Shown piece by piece: positions 35,838 through 44,232 of a stretch of DNA of 58,221 nt. Location: NCBI GenBank assembly GCA_938050045.1, contig CALLJS010000025.1, positions 1 through 58,221 of the forward strand. Direction: 5' to 3'. Position 1 is the first letter of the stretch. Each line of letters opens with the position of its first letter. The stretch is from an uncultured Sphingomonadaceae bacterium. GTDB taxonomy: Bacteria > Pseudomonadota > Alphaproteobacteria > Sphingomonadales > Sphingomonadaceae. A program made the translations under genes and the position numbers. The notes beneath the pieces were generated by a model that was given only the letters and a program-made list of their open reading frames with translations, did no database searches and was not told where the DNA came from.

Positions 35838-37925
35838 TCACATCCGCTCGACTTCTGCAACGGCATCGGATGAACGCAATGACGATATTATTTTCATCAA
35901 ATGTTGAGAATTTTGGACCTCTGCGTCAATTTCAAATGTATGAAATTCAGCATCGCGCACCGTCAATTTCAAATTCATCATATTGGCCCTTTGATAGCCA
36001 AAAATATTGGCTACTTCGGCCAGCATCGCAGGGCGATTATAGATAATGACCCTGATTTTAGCAGCCCCCCCCTCGCTCTCAATGCCCCATGACAAATCAA
36101 TCCAATCATTATCAATGCCATCAACCAATTCATGACAATCAATCCTATGGACTTCAACTGGCTGATTCTCAAATCGCAAACCGACGATTCTATCGCCTGG
36201 GATGGGGTTACAACATTGGCCTAAATTATAAGAAATCCCCGATGAAAGTCCTCGGATTGAAACAATATTATCTTTATTTTGCCAAGACTTATTGTCAATA
36301 CTCTCTGATAGATCGGGTGCTAAAGCTTCGATTAAGTCTCTGTCTTTGACTTTGCCCGAGCCCACTTTGAGCATCATATCTTCTTCATTTTGTAAATTTA
36401 ATTTTTGGATCGCGCCTTTGATGGCTTTAGCTCCAATATTAACAGGCACTCTGCTAACTATACCCTCAAAAATTTGACGCCCAATAGAGATTAATTCACC
36501 CCTTTCTATTTGGCGGGCATGCCGCTTAATAGAGGCCTGCGCTTTACCTGTAACGGCAAAATTAAGCCAAGCAGGTTGCGGTTCTTGGGCATCGGATGTC
36601 AATACTTCGACCATATCACCATTGGATAATATAGTGCGCAGTGGCATATGGCGACCATTCACTTTGGCCCCCACGGTGCGATTGCCAATATCCGTATGCA
36701 CGGCATAAGCAAAATCGATTGTCGTTGCGCCTTTTGGTAATTGATATAATGTGCCTTTCGGTGAAAATGCGAACAGCCTATCTTGATACATAGCCATGCG
36801 TGTATTTTCTAAAAAATCCTCTGCATCATTGCTGCTGTCCAAGATTTCGATCAAATCTCTAATCCAGCCTGCCTTGCCATCGGGGGTTTGTTGATTTTTA
36901 TAGGCCCAATGTGCCGCCAAACCAAATTCAGAGGAGCGATGCATATTCTGGCTTCTAATTTGTACCTCCACGCGCATAGTATCCGCATATAGGATTGTGG
37001 TATGCAGCGATTTATAGCCATTACGTTTGGGCGTGGAGATATAATCTTTGAAACGGCCTGGCACCATTTTCCATCTTTTGTGCAATAAACCGAGTGCTCG
37101 ATAACAATCTTCTTCGGTTTCTGTAATAATTCGGAATGCATTAATGTCGGTTAATTGCTCAAATGCAATATGCCGTTCCTCCATTTTACGCCATATGGAA
37201 TAAGGATGTTTTTCGCGTCCAGATACTTCGACTGCTAGAGCGACTTTTGACATTTCTTCGGTAATAATGGCTGAAATATTAGCAACTTCATCGACTTCAT
37301 CGCCGCGAATTTGTTCCAATCTTTTGGTAATAGTTTTATAGGCTGTTGGCTCCAGTTGCTCAAAAGCCAAGAGCTGCATTTCTCGCATATATTCATACAT
37401 ACCCACACGCTCTGCAAGAGGGGCATAAATATCCATAGTTTCTCTCGCAATGCGGCGACGTTTTTCTGGTTTCGCGATAAAATGCAAGGTGCGCATATTG
37501 TGCAATCGATCGGCTAATTTAACCAGAAGCACCCTAATATCATCAGAAATTGCCAATAAAAATTTACGAAGGTTTTCGGCTGCGCGCTCATCTTCTGTTT
37601 GCGCTTCGATTTTGGATAATTTAGTAACGCCATCGACCAAACGCGCGACATCTTTACCAAATTTACTCTCAACTTCTTCGATCGTTACCAATGTATCCTC
37701 AACCGTATCGTGCAACAGCGCGGTAATAATGGTTTCTTCGTCCAATTTAAGGTCAGTCATCAGACCTGCCACTTCTATCGGGTGGCTGAAATATGGATCA
37801 CCGCTCGCGCGTTTTTGCGTGCCATGTTTCTGAACGGTAAATACATAAGCGCGGTTGAGCCTATCCTCATCCACATCGGGTGCATAACGCCTTACTTTTT
37901 CTACCAATTCATATTGTCTAAGCAT
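35838..37925 (-). CDS. rsh: Bifunctional (p)ppGpp synthetase/hydrolase (Rsh/SpoT)
   Basis: Stringent-response enzyme, about 695 residues. The HD hydrolase domain keeps HPIEVAGLMTDLKLDEE and ALLHDTVEDT, so degradation is likely active; the synthetase has FKDYISTPKRNGYKSLHTT; TGS (FAFSPKGTLYQLPKGATTID) and a C-terminal ACT domain (EVANIFGYQRANMMNLKLT) follow. Alphaproteobacteria usually carry a single such enzyme. The frame extends to a TTG at 37952, but ATG 37925 (MLRQYELVEKVRRYAP) fits the family and the terminator lies immediately upstream of it. Confidence 0.96.
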   Translation of the reverse strand: MLRQYELVEKVRRYAPDVDEDRLNRAYVFTVQKHGTQKRASGDPYFSHPIEVAGLMTDLKLDEETIITALLHDTVEDTLVTIEEVESKFGKDVARLVDGVTKLSKIEAQTEDERAAENLRKFLLAISDDIRVLLVKLADRLHNMRTLHFIAKPEKRRRIARETMDIYAPLAERVGMYEYMREMQLLAFEQLEPTAYKTITKRLEQIRGDEVDEVANISAIITEEMSKVALAVEVSGREKHPYSIWRKMEERHIAFEQLTDINAFRIITETEEDCYRALGLLHKRWKMVPGRFKDYISTPKRNGYKSLHTTILYADTMRVEVQIRSQNMHRSSEFGLAAHWAYKNQQTPDGKAGWIRDLIEILDSSNDAEDFLENTRMAMYQDRLFAFSPKGTLYQLPKGATTIDFAYAVHTDIGNRTVGAKVNGRHMPLRTILSNGDMVEVLTSDAQEPQPAWLNFAVTGKAQASIKRHARQIERGELISIGRQIFEGIVSRVPVNIGAKAIKGAIQKLNLQNEEDMMLKVGSGKVKDRDLIEALAPDLSESIDNKSWQNKDNIVSIRGLSSGISYNLGQCCNPIPGDRIVGLRFENQPVEVHRIDCHELVDGIDNDWIDLSWGIESEGGAAKIRVIIYNRPAMLAEVANIFGYQRANMMNLKLTVRDAEFHTFEIDAEVQNSQHLMKIISSLRSSDAVAEVERM

Positions 37926-37960
37926 GTTTATAAGATGGGTTATATCGCGCAATATGCAAC

Positions 37961-38006
37961 AAAAAAATGCACTGGAACCTATCTTTTTATGGATATGTAC
38001 CAGTGC
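37961..38006 (-). terminator. Rho-independent terminator (minus strand)
   Basis: GCACTGG and CCAGTGC (37969-37975 / 38000-38006) pair, with an inner TATC/GATA extension, and seven A residues (37961-37967) read as a T-run on the minus strand. It ends the transcript of the small secreted protein gene before rsh. Confidence 0.75.
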
Positions 38007-38089
38007 TAAACCCCTATTGAGAGCAAGGGAATAAGAAGCCCGATTGGGCCGTTAATTTTTATATGTCTTATTCGAGATAAGATATAGCA

Positions 38090-38434
38090 TCAGGCTTTTT
38101 CGTTACATTTTGACAATTTACTATCGTCAAAAGCTTTTCCACCAGCGGAGAAAGATTTAATTGGCCCAAAAGTGCGGGCAATTTTTGCGCACATGCTCGC
38201 GCTATTCGAGGTGGCTTTCTTGCCGCGACATTTGGTATCGGTGCATCTAATCATTGTGCCGCGAATGATTTTTTTATCTTTTTTGCTGGTTTCTTTTAAT
38301 TCCACTTGATAGTAGCTGACGCCCGCAGCCAGAGCCGTTGGGGCAATTAGCGTGCTTAGCAGCGCAAAATTAGCGGCCATAAAGAATGACAAGCTACGAA
38401 CAGATATTTTTTGAGTATTTTGGGAGAGAGTCAT
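38090..38434 (-). CDS. Small secreted protein, function unknown
   Basis: A 114-residue protein with a signal peptide (FFMAANFALLSTLIAPTALA, cleavage after ALA) and a mature part of about 75 residues with cysteines in MIRCTDTKCRGKK, SASMCAKI and LSKCNEKA, which suggests two disulfides. It resembles short sphingomonad exported proteins without known role (CC-rich, lysine-rich). A terminator follows it. Divergent from the HxlR regulator. Confidence 0.75.
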   Translation of the reverse strand: MTLSQNTQKISVRSLSFFMAANFALLSTLIAPTALAAGVSYYQVELKETSKKDKKIIRGTMIRCTDTKCRGKKATSNSASMCAKIARTFGPIKSFSAGGKAFDDSKLSKCNEKA

Positions 38435-38574
38435 TATAAAATCCTTGAGATTGAGTTATATTATCGGCAACCAATAATCAGTTGCGAATCAATACTTAAT
38501 ATATTAGGTTTCAAGTTGCAACTAAAAATCTATATTTTTTTTGAGTTTTGAAAATTAGCCGCTAGAGTATCTCT

Positions 38575-39108
38575 ATGACCAGTATGAAACACAGTAAAAC
38601 CCAGCATAGTCCAGAAGAAGGCGATTGTGCCCTACCCCATGCGCTTAGTTTGATGGGCGAGAAATGGTCCTTCATGATTTTGCGATCCGCCTTTGATGAT
38701 ATTCGTCATTTTGAAGGTTTTTTGCATGAAATTGGCTTGGCCCGTAATATTTTGGCTAATCGCCTCGCGCGGCTTACGCAAGGCGGAGTTTTGGCCAGAA
38801 CACCCTGCCCAAATGATAGGCGTAAGGTAGAATATAGACTGACTCAAAAAGGCTTAGACCTTCTTCCCGCTATGCTCGCCTTGCGTCAATGGGGCGAAAA
38901 ATGGGCCACTGGCATTCCATCAACACCTGTACTTGTCGATCAAGCGGACAGAAAACCGATAAAAGAAATCACAATCAGGAGCCATGACGACAGAGTTTTA
39001 ACATGGCAAGATTTATGTTGGATCGATGTCAACCAACTCGGCAAAGACCAGAGCCGTGAAATTTCTGATCCTAATAAGCAAGAGGCGCAAGCGCACAAAA
39101 TCGGATGA
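38575..39108 (+). CDS. HxlR-family winged-helix transcriptional regulator
   Basis: A 177-residue regulator. The HxlR core is clear: ALPHALSLMGEKWSFMILRS, IGLARNILANRLARLTQGG (recognition helix) and DRRKVEYRLTQKGLDLLPAM (wing). An extra C-terminal segment of about 70 residues follows, as in some HxlR proteins. One or more cysteines (CALP, TPCPN) could sense redox state or electrophiles. Divergent from the small secreted protein gene, a possible target. Confidence 0.9.
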   Translation: MTSMKHSKTQHSPEEGDCALPHALSLMGEKWSFMILRSAFDDIRHFEGFLHEIGLARNILANRLARLTQGGVLARTPCPNDRRKVEYRLTQKGLDLLPAMLALRQWGEKWATGIPSTPVLVDQADRKPIKEITIRSHDDRVLTWQDLCWIDVNQLGKDQSREISDPNKQEAQAHKIG

Positions 39109-39322
39109 TATTTGCGACAGACAAAAATAAACTAACGCAAATGATTATACCAGAGAAAAGCTATAATTGCGCGAATATCTACGCTGTTAAGCAGAGATTG
39201 TATAATTGCTCCGAATCTGCTAAGCGAATCCAATATTGAGTTATAGCAGCGCATTATATCTTCTCAAAATGAGAATTTACAGGCGGACTGAACAAATGGA
39301 ATCATTTTCTTGTATGAGATAA

Positions 39323-39334
39323 CCGGTTAACCGG
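39323..39334. promoter_or_regulatory. 12-bp perfect palindrome upstream of carD
   Basis: CCGGTTAACCGG is a perfect palindrome 45 bp before the carD start codon. Such a GC-rich palindrome in AT-rich DNA near a start is a candidate operator. Confidence 0.4.
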
Positions 39335-39379
39335 AACTACAAATTTTCTAAAATTTATAATATTGAGAAGGGTCGTTTT

Positions 39380-39904
39380 ATGACTACAGAAGCAATTTTT
39401 GATGTCGGTGATTATGTTGTATATCCCAAACATGGGGTAGGACGTGTCATTGAATTACAAAATGAAGAAATCGCAGGAATGCAATTAGAGCTCTATGTTC
39501 TGCGTTTTGAAAAAGAAAAAATGACCTTGCGCGTGCCATTTAACAAAGCCGAAGGTGTTGGCATGCGTAAATTATCATCTGACAAAACACTCAAAGAAGC
39601 CATGCACACATTAAAGGGCAAACCGCGCGTTAAACGGACCATGTGGTCACGCCGGGCCCAAGAGTATGAAGCCAAGATTAACAGCGGTGATTTGGTTGCT
39701 ATTGCAGAGGTCACGCGCGATCTTTTTCGTCCAGCCGATCAACCAGAGCAAAGCTATTCCGAACGCCAAATTTTTGAAGCAGCCTCTAGCCGCCTTGCCC
39801 GTGAATTAGCTGCTATGGAAAAAACCGATGAACCCGCCGCATTGGATAAGATTTTAGAGATATTAAATATTGCTGCTCCGCAATATTATGATCAAGCTGA
39901 ATAA
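39380..39904 (+). CDS. carD: CarD-family RNA polymerase-binding regulator
   Basis: A 174-residue protein: an N-terminal RNA polymerase-interacting domain (FDVGDYVVYPKHGVGRVIE, LRFEKEKMTLRVPFNKAEGV) and a helical DNA-binding C-terminal domain (KRTMWSRRAQEYEAKINSG and SYSERQIFEAASSRLARELA). CarD binds the RNA polymerase beta subunit and stabilises open complexes at many promoters in alphaproteobacteria. GAGAAGGG precedes the ATG. A 12-bp palindrome lies upstream. Confidence 0.93.
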   Translation: MTTEAIFDVGDYVVYPKHGVGRVIELQNEEIAGMQLELYVLRFEKEKMTLRVPFNKAEGVGMRKLSSDKTLKEAMHTLKGKPRVKRTMWSRRAQEYEAKINSGDLVAIAEVTRDLFRPADQPEQSYSERQIFEAASSRLARELAAMEKTDEPAALDKILEILNIAAPQYYDQAE

Positions 39905-39963
39905 ATCATATTGGGAACTAACCCTAAATTTATAGCCATAATTGATAATGATAAGGGCATCCA

Positions 39964-40083
39964 TTGGACGCTCTTTTTGCTTATTGGTTCAATAATTGGG
40001 CACAATATCAATCCGAATTAGATGCTAATCCCAAAAAAATATCACCTTCACGCTATCAGGCATGCTATCAGGGTTGGCTTTAA
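39964..40083 (+). CDS. Possible 39-residue small ORF
   Basis: TTG 39964, with AAGGG about eight bases upstream, opens 39 codons rich in Tyr, Trp and Gln (DALFAYWFNNWAQYQSELD, RYQACYQGWL). The composition is protein-like but no family is recognised. The frame is bounded by a stop just upstream, so it is short. Tentative. Confidence 0.35.
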   Translation: MDALFAYWFNNWAQYQSELDANPKKISPSRYQACYQGWL

Positions 40084-40107
40084 GGCCAATCATCAAGATT
40101 AAACCTG

Positions 40108-40295
40108 CTAAAGAGGTAAATATGCGTGGGGCGGATATGAAATAATCTTTTTAAGCCGCCTACCGCCTCGGCTGTGCAAAGCTGATGCAAAGGCTCTCAC
40201 ACCCTGCACCGCGCGTGCGATTGCCTCTACGGCATCGGCAAAAATAGCTCTATTAATCTCTCGCGCTTAAACCTATTGACTCTGCTCTTTTTCAT
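40108..40295 (-). pseudogene. Small protein gene, apparently frameshifted in a T5 run
   Basis: ATG 40295 with AAGGG upstream opens MKKSRVNRFKRERLIELF and then hits a stop. One more T in the five-T run (40240-40244, A-run on the plus strand) would give a continuous 62-residue protein: ADAVEAIARAVQGVRAF, ASALHSRGGRRLKKIIS and PHAYLPL. The total span of 188 bases is one base short of 63 codons, as expected. It is a basic amphipathic helical protein of unknown family. Sequencing error or real decay cannot be told apart here. Confidence 0.5.
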
Positions 40296-40628
40296 AATGT
40301 CCCTTATACTATTTTTATACTTTATCTGAAACTGCCCTTCAGGTTAATCTGTGAGTATATATGCGCATCAAACCCAAAATAGTCCAATTATAGGACAAAA
40401 AATATTCAAATTACAGGACTAGGCGGAGATAATTAAATTGTAAATCTTTCACCTATATTGTAGCGCAAAAAATATACTCGAATCGCTTAAAAATGGCAAT
40501 GAAGCTTGATAAGCGAGAGGATATGTTATTTTGCTTTTGGTAGCTCTCTTTAAGCATAAATATAGTGGGAAGCTGGATTATTCGTTAATTCAGCATAATG
40601 TTAGCAAGAATAATGAAATATAAATATA

Positions 40629-41222
40629 ATGATTAATCACAACACAGAAACCGACTCAAATAATGATAATGATGAAGAAAGAACACAGGATATTATAGAT
40701 CAAGATAATACCTCTGAAGCTACAGAATCTGGTATCATCAAATGGTTTGATCGAAAACGTGGCTTTGGCTTCATTATTCCAAATGATGGCGAGCAAGATA
40801 TATTAATTCACAGCAGCGTGATTGAAACGATCGGTCGGCGCGATTTACCCGAAGGTTGCAATGTAAATTATATTTCTGCGCAAGGTACTAAAGGCCGTCA
40901 TGTCATCGAAATTTTAGAAGTTGATATTAGCGATGCCTATAACAATGGTTGGAGCAATATTGATAATGAAAATCTTTTGCCACCATTTGATGCAGATGAA
41001 GATTTTGTCATAGCAGAAATAAAATGGTTTAGCCGCGTAAAAGGATATGGATTTTTAGTTAGCGAATCGTGCGATATGGATATTTTTGTTCATATGGAAA
41101 CTCTGCGCGATGCGGGTATCAACATGACGCAAGATAGTTTCACTCTGCAAGTGCAATTTGAAGATAAAGGCAAAGGCCCACTTGCAACTGCGGTGAGGCT
41201 AGTAGCCGAAGATGAAGAGTGA
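40629..41222 (+). CDS. Protein with two cold-shock domains
   Basis: A 197-residue protein with two CSDs. The first, [19 protein letters not shown], has intact RNP1 (GFGFI) and a degenerate RNP2 (DILIHSS); the second, [16 protein letters not shown], has GYGFL and DIFVHMETL. An acidic N-terminal tail of about 35 residues precedes them. Double-CSD proteins are common in alphaproteobacteria and bind single-stranded nucleic acid. It is preceded by a ~400-bp AT-rich leader (40296-40628), long enough to carry an untranslated region, in which I recognise nothing specific. Confidence 0.92.
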   Translation: MINHNTETDSNNDNDEERTQDIIDQDNTSEATESGIIKWFDRKRGFGFIIPNDGEQDILIHSSVIETIGRRDLPEGCNVNYISAQGTKGRHVIEILEVDISDAYNNGWSNIDNENLLPPFDADEDFVIAEIKWFSRVKGYGFLVSESCDMDIFVHMETLRDAGINMTQDSFTLQVQFEDKGKGPLATAVRLVAEDEE

Positions 41223-41350
41223 AGATATGCTCTGAAAATGATCTGGGGGTTAGGTCGCATTAATCGATTGATATTGGTTATAATATTCATTTTATTGCAT
41301 AAAAATATGAACCGCTTATACTATCCATTAATCTGATTAAGGATATGGTG

Positions 41351-41890
41351 ATGAATATATTAATGTCATTTGTTTATGGGCTTTGTTTATCTTCATTTTC
41401 TCTAAGCTTAATGGCCTGCTCAGCCGGTGGTATGGCACCGTTAGAGAATGAAAATAACGCTGCCCGATGCTCAGCGGGGTCTCCTCTAGGCAAGAGCGAA
41501 GCTGGATTAGATGTCATTGCCTTGTGTATTGATAAAAAAGATGGTGATACTGTCGATTCTACACTTGGCTTTGCCGTTGAAATAGCCGCTAGCGCAGACC
41601 AGCAAGCACGCGGCTTGATGTTTAGAACAGAATTAGCAGATGATAAAGGCATGATATTCCCTTATCAATCACCCAGAATCTTGAGCTTTTGGATGAAAAA
41701 TACCGTTATCTCTTTGGATATTATTTTCATCAATGAGGATGGCAGTATTGCCAATATTGCAAAAAATACTGAGCCTTATTCAACGAAACCGGTCTCTTCT
41801 ATCAATCCAACGGTTGCAGTGTTGGAATTAAGAGCAGGTTTGACCAGTGAATTGGGGATAAAAGCAGGCGATATCATTCGGTGGAAATAA
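41351..41890 (+). CDS. DUF192-family lipoprotein
   Basis: A 179-residue protein with a lipoprotein signal (LSLMACSAGG, lipobox L-M-A-C) and the DUF192 core: ASADQQARGLMFRTELADD, MIFPYQSPRILSFWMKNT, ISLDIIFINEDGSIANI and AVLELRAGLTSELGIKAGD. Members are small periplasmic beta-barrel-like proteins without a proven role. ATG 41351 has AAGGA eight bases upstream. Confidence 0.9.
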   Translation: MNILMSFVYGLCLSSFSLSLMACSAGGMAPLENENNAARCSAGSPLGKSEAGLDVIALCIDKKDGDTVDSTLGFAVEIAASADQQARGLMFRTELADDKGMIFPYQSPRILSFWMKNTVISLDIIFINEDGSIANIAKNTEPYSTKPVSSINPTVAVLELRAGLTSELGIKAGDIIRWK

Positions 41891-42005
41891 TATTTTCATA
41901 ATGCTTCGCGTCAATACACAATACTTCGCGTCAATAATTGCAAATAAACCCAATTCGATGCCGTTTTTCGTTGCGAAATCACACGCTAGCTTTTAATCGA
42001 AGAAT

Positions 42006-42389
42006 ATGAGCTTTTTAGGATCAATATTCACTTGGTGGGATGGTGCCACCATCGGCACACAATTATTCAGCGCGCGCAATGGTGTTTGCGTTGGTGAGGA
42101 TGGTTTCGGTAATCGCTATTTTACGTCTAAAAAAGACGGACGACGCTGGGTTATATATAGCGGCAGCAATGACTCCAGCCGCGTACCACCAGAATGGCAT
42201 GGCTGGCTTCATGGAACCTATGACGCATTACCCAATGATATATTACCGCCCAAACGCGCATGGGAAAAAGAAGCAACAGGCAATCTTACAGGAACCGTGC
42301 ATGCCCATCGCCCTGCCGGTGCATTAGAAATGGGCGGCAAGCGTGCCAGCGCGACGGGTGATTATGAATCATGGTCGCCAGAAAGCTAA
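42006..42389 (+). CDS. NADH:ubiquinone oxidoreductase NDUFA12 subunit
   Basis: A 127-residue protein homologous to mitochondrial complex I subunit NDUFA12 (B17.2), an accessory subunit also found in alphaproteobacterial complex I. WDGATIGTQLFSARNGVCVG, YSGSNDSSRVPPEWHGWLHG and RPAGALEMGGKRASATGDYE are characteristic. Its stop overlaps the start of the DUF2155 gene. The nuo operon itself is not in the window. Confidence 0.93.
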   Translation: MSFLGSIFTWWDGATIGTQLFSARNGVCVGEDGFGNRYFTSKKDGRRWVIYSGSNDSSRVPPEWHGWLHGTYDALPNDILPPKRAWEKEATGNLTGTVHAHRPAGALEMGGKRASATGDYESWSPES

Positions 42390-43252
42390 TGAAATTGGGT
42401 GTTCCCAAAAATAAAATCACTATCCGATATGGCCGCACGGCTGCGTCCTTACTTTCTGTATCTATTGCGTCCCTAGCAATCTCTGCTTGTGATATGATGC
42501 CAAAATCAGCAAAGCAATCTGAACCTGTTGTAACAGAAACTAGTCCCGAACAAATCCCAAGTGGTAATGGCAACCGCAATATTGCCGCCAATGATTTGGG
42601 AGCAACGCCGATGGTAGAGCGCGTTGCCGTGATTGGTCTGCTCAACAAACGCACGGGCAAAAGCAGAGACATTAAAATTAATCCCGACCAATCCATTCGT
42701 TTTGGTAATGTCGTGGTCAAAGTCCAAGCTTGTGAACGCACCGCTCCTTGGGAAACCTATCCCGATATTGGTGCATTTACCCAATTATTCGTAAAAGAAC
42801 GCCCGCCTGGAACCAATCAAAGCGTGCGCTGGCGCAAAATATTCTCGGGCTGGTTGCACAAAAATAATCCGGTACAAAATGTAGTAGAACATGCGCTTTA
42901 TGATGTTTGGGTTAAAGATTGTATTATGCTTTTCCCTGGCGAGACCGAGCCGCCGTTCAATGACACATCGGCGCCAACCGATCCAGATTTAAGCGAAACC
43001 GATAAACGGCCATCCAATGCGCCCCAAATACCAACGCGCCGAACAGAAATTGCTGGATCCCAGTCTGATGGAACCGAAACTGCTGAATCTGGGTCTAGGC
43101 GCCCCGAAGTTAATGAGCCAGCGACAGAAATTTCAGAACCTCTCCCAACAGAGCCATTACCCCCTGTTTCGAAACCCGAACCCACGCCAGAACCAGAAGA
43201 ACCAAGCGAACAATCATTAGAAGATTTGGTCGATTCGGCAGTTGATGGCTGA
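42389..43252 (+). CDS. DUF2155-family lipoprotein/periplasmic protein
   Basis: A 287-residue protein with an N-terminal export signal ([13 protein letters not shown], possibly a lipobox at residue ~30) and the DUF2155 domain: [40 protein letters not shown] and [10 protein letters not shown]. The last 100 residues are a low-complexity tail rich in Pro, Glu, Ser and Thr ([20 protein letters not shown]). ATG 42389 overlaps the NDUFA12 stop (TAATG). The tail lies antisense to the end of aat for about 355 bp. Function unknown. Confidence 0.88.
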   Translation: MKLGVPKNKITIRYGRTAASLLSVSIASLAISACDMMPKSAKQSEPVVTETSPEQIPSGNGNRNIAANDLGATPMVERVAVIGLLNKRTGKSRDIKINPDQSIRFGNVVVKVQACERTAPWETYPDIGAFTQLFVKERPPGTNQSVRWRKIFSGWLHKNNPVQNVVEHALYDVWVKDCIMLFPGETEPPFNDTSAPTDPDLSETDKRPSNAPQIPTRRTEIAGSQSDGTETAESGSRRPEVNEPATEISEPLPTEPLPPVSKPEPTPEPEEPSEQSLEDLVDSAVDG

Positions 43253-43848
43253 TGACTCAGTGCATTTTTAAGCAATTTAAGATAGTCCGATTGCGGTAAT
43301 TCAATAGCCCCCATAGTCGCCAGATGATCGGTCATAAATTGCGTATCCAACAATTCATATCCCCCCACCCTTAAACGTGCAACGAGCCATACCAGCGCCA
43401 CTTTAGACGCATCAGTTGCGCGCGAGAACATGCTTTCTCCGCAAAATAAGCGGCCCAAGGCTAATCCATAGAGACCGCCAACCAAGCTGCGCTGCCCCTC
43501 CATTATCTGCCAACATTCCACGCTATGCGCATGGCCCTGTTCATGCAGCGCGATAAAGGCTGCTTCTATATCTGCATTAATCCAAGTATTTTCACGACCT
43601 GGTGCGCTTTGCGCGCACCGAGCAATCACTTGCTCAAATGCTGTGTCGCTGGTCACTTCAAAGCGGTCTTGACGGACAGTTTTGCGCAGTGATTTGGATA
43701 TATTCAAACCATCAAGCGGTATGATAGCCCGCATCTGCGGCTCTACCCAAAACACCTCATCATCATCGCGGCTATCGGCCATGGGGAAAACCCCCATAGC
43801 ATAAGCGCGCAACAAAATATTGGTATCAATCGGCATAGGATGAAGCAT
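42898..43848 (-). CDS. aat: Leucyl/phenylalanyl-tRNA-protein transferase with extended C-terminus
   Basis: N-end-rule enzyme adding Leu/Phe to proteins with basic N-termini. The core is typical: [60 protein letters not shown] and [20 protein letters not shown]. After the core ends near LLKNALSHQ the frame runs on for about 100 residues of Ser/Gly-rich sequence until 42898, entirely antisense to the DUF2155 tail. Whether the extension is made depends on there being no earlier stop; none is seen. Start uncertain: ATG 43848 or 43836, or TTG 43872. Confidence 0.9.
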   Translation of the reverse strand: MLHPMPIDTNILLRAYAMGVFPMADSRDDDEVFWVEPQMRAIIPLDGLNISKSLRKTVRQDRFEVTSDTAFEQVIARCAQSAPGRENTWINADIEAAFIALHEQGHAHSVECWQIMEGQRSLVGGLYGLALGRLFCGESMFSRATDASKVALVWLVARLRVGGYELLDTQFMTDHLATMGAIELPQSDYLKLLKNALSHQPSTAESTKSSNDCSLGSSGSGVGSGFETGGNGSVGRGSEISVAGSLTSGRLDPDSAVSVPSDWDPAISVRRVGIWGALDGRLSVSLKSGSVGADVSLNGGSVSPGKSIIQSLTQTS

Positions 43849-43922
43849 AAGCGATTTGCTGGACAGTGACAATTAATTGCGAAAATATCTTGCGGCTCTT
43901 GCGCGGGCGCGATAATGCGCTG

Positions 43923-44092
43923 CTACGCATAAGGTGCCCAGAGATGGGAATAATAGGGAATGAGGTTAAAATCCTCGGCTGCCCCCGCAACTGTAACCGG
44001 CGAGTTAGCATCCATCATACCACTGAAGAAATTCGGGAAGGTAGGGTGCATAAACATTGATTCGGAAGCCAGGAAACCTGCCCGATGCGGCT
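43923..44092 (+). promoter_or_regulatory. Cobalamin (adenosylcobalamin) riboswitch
   Basis: The conserved core is all present: AAGGTGCCC, AATAGGGAATGAGG, AAAATCCTCGGCTGCCCCCG, CAACTGTAACCGGCGAG and the B12 box AGCCAGGAAACCTGCC at 44067-44082. P1 closes as CGCAT (43926-43930) with ATGCG (44085-44089). It precedes the B12 receptor gene. A TCCTTC at 44170-44175 can pair with GAAGGA at 44221-44226 just before the start codon, so ligand-dependent masking of the ribosome-binding site is a plausible mechanism. Confidence 0.95.
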
Positions 44093-44232
44093 GTCTATCC
44101 ACTTGGGCGGGGTGCACCAAAGGGACGAAGTCATGATCTGGCTCTCCTTAGAAGAAGCTCAGATATTGATCCTTCGCGTGACGGCATTTTGCCAAAACGT
44201 TTTGGGTGATGGCACCCACAGAAGGAAAATAA

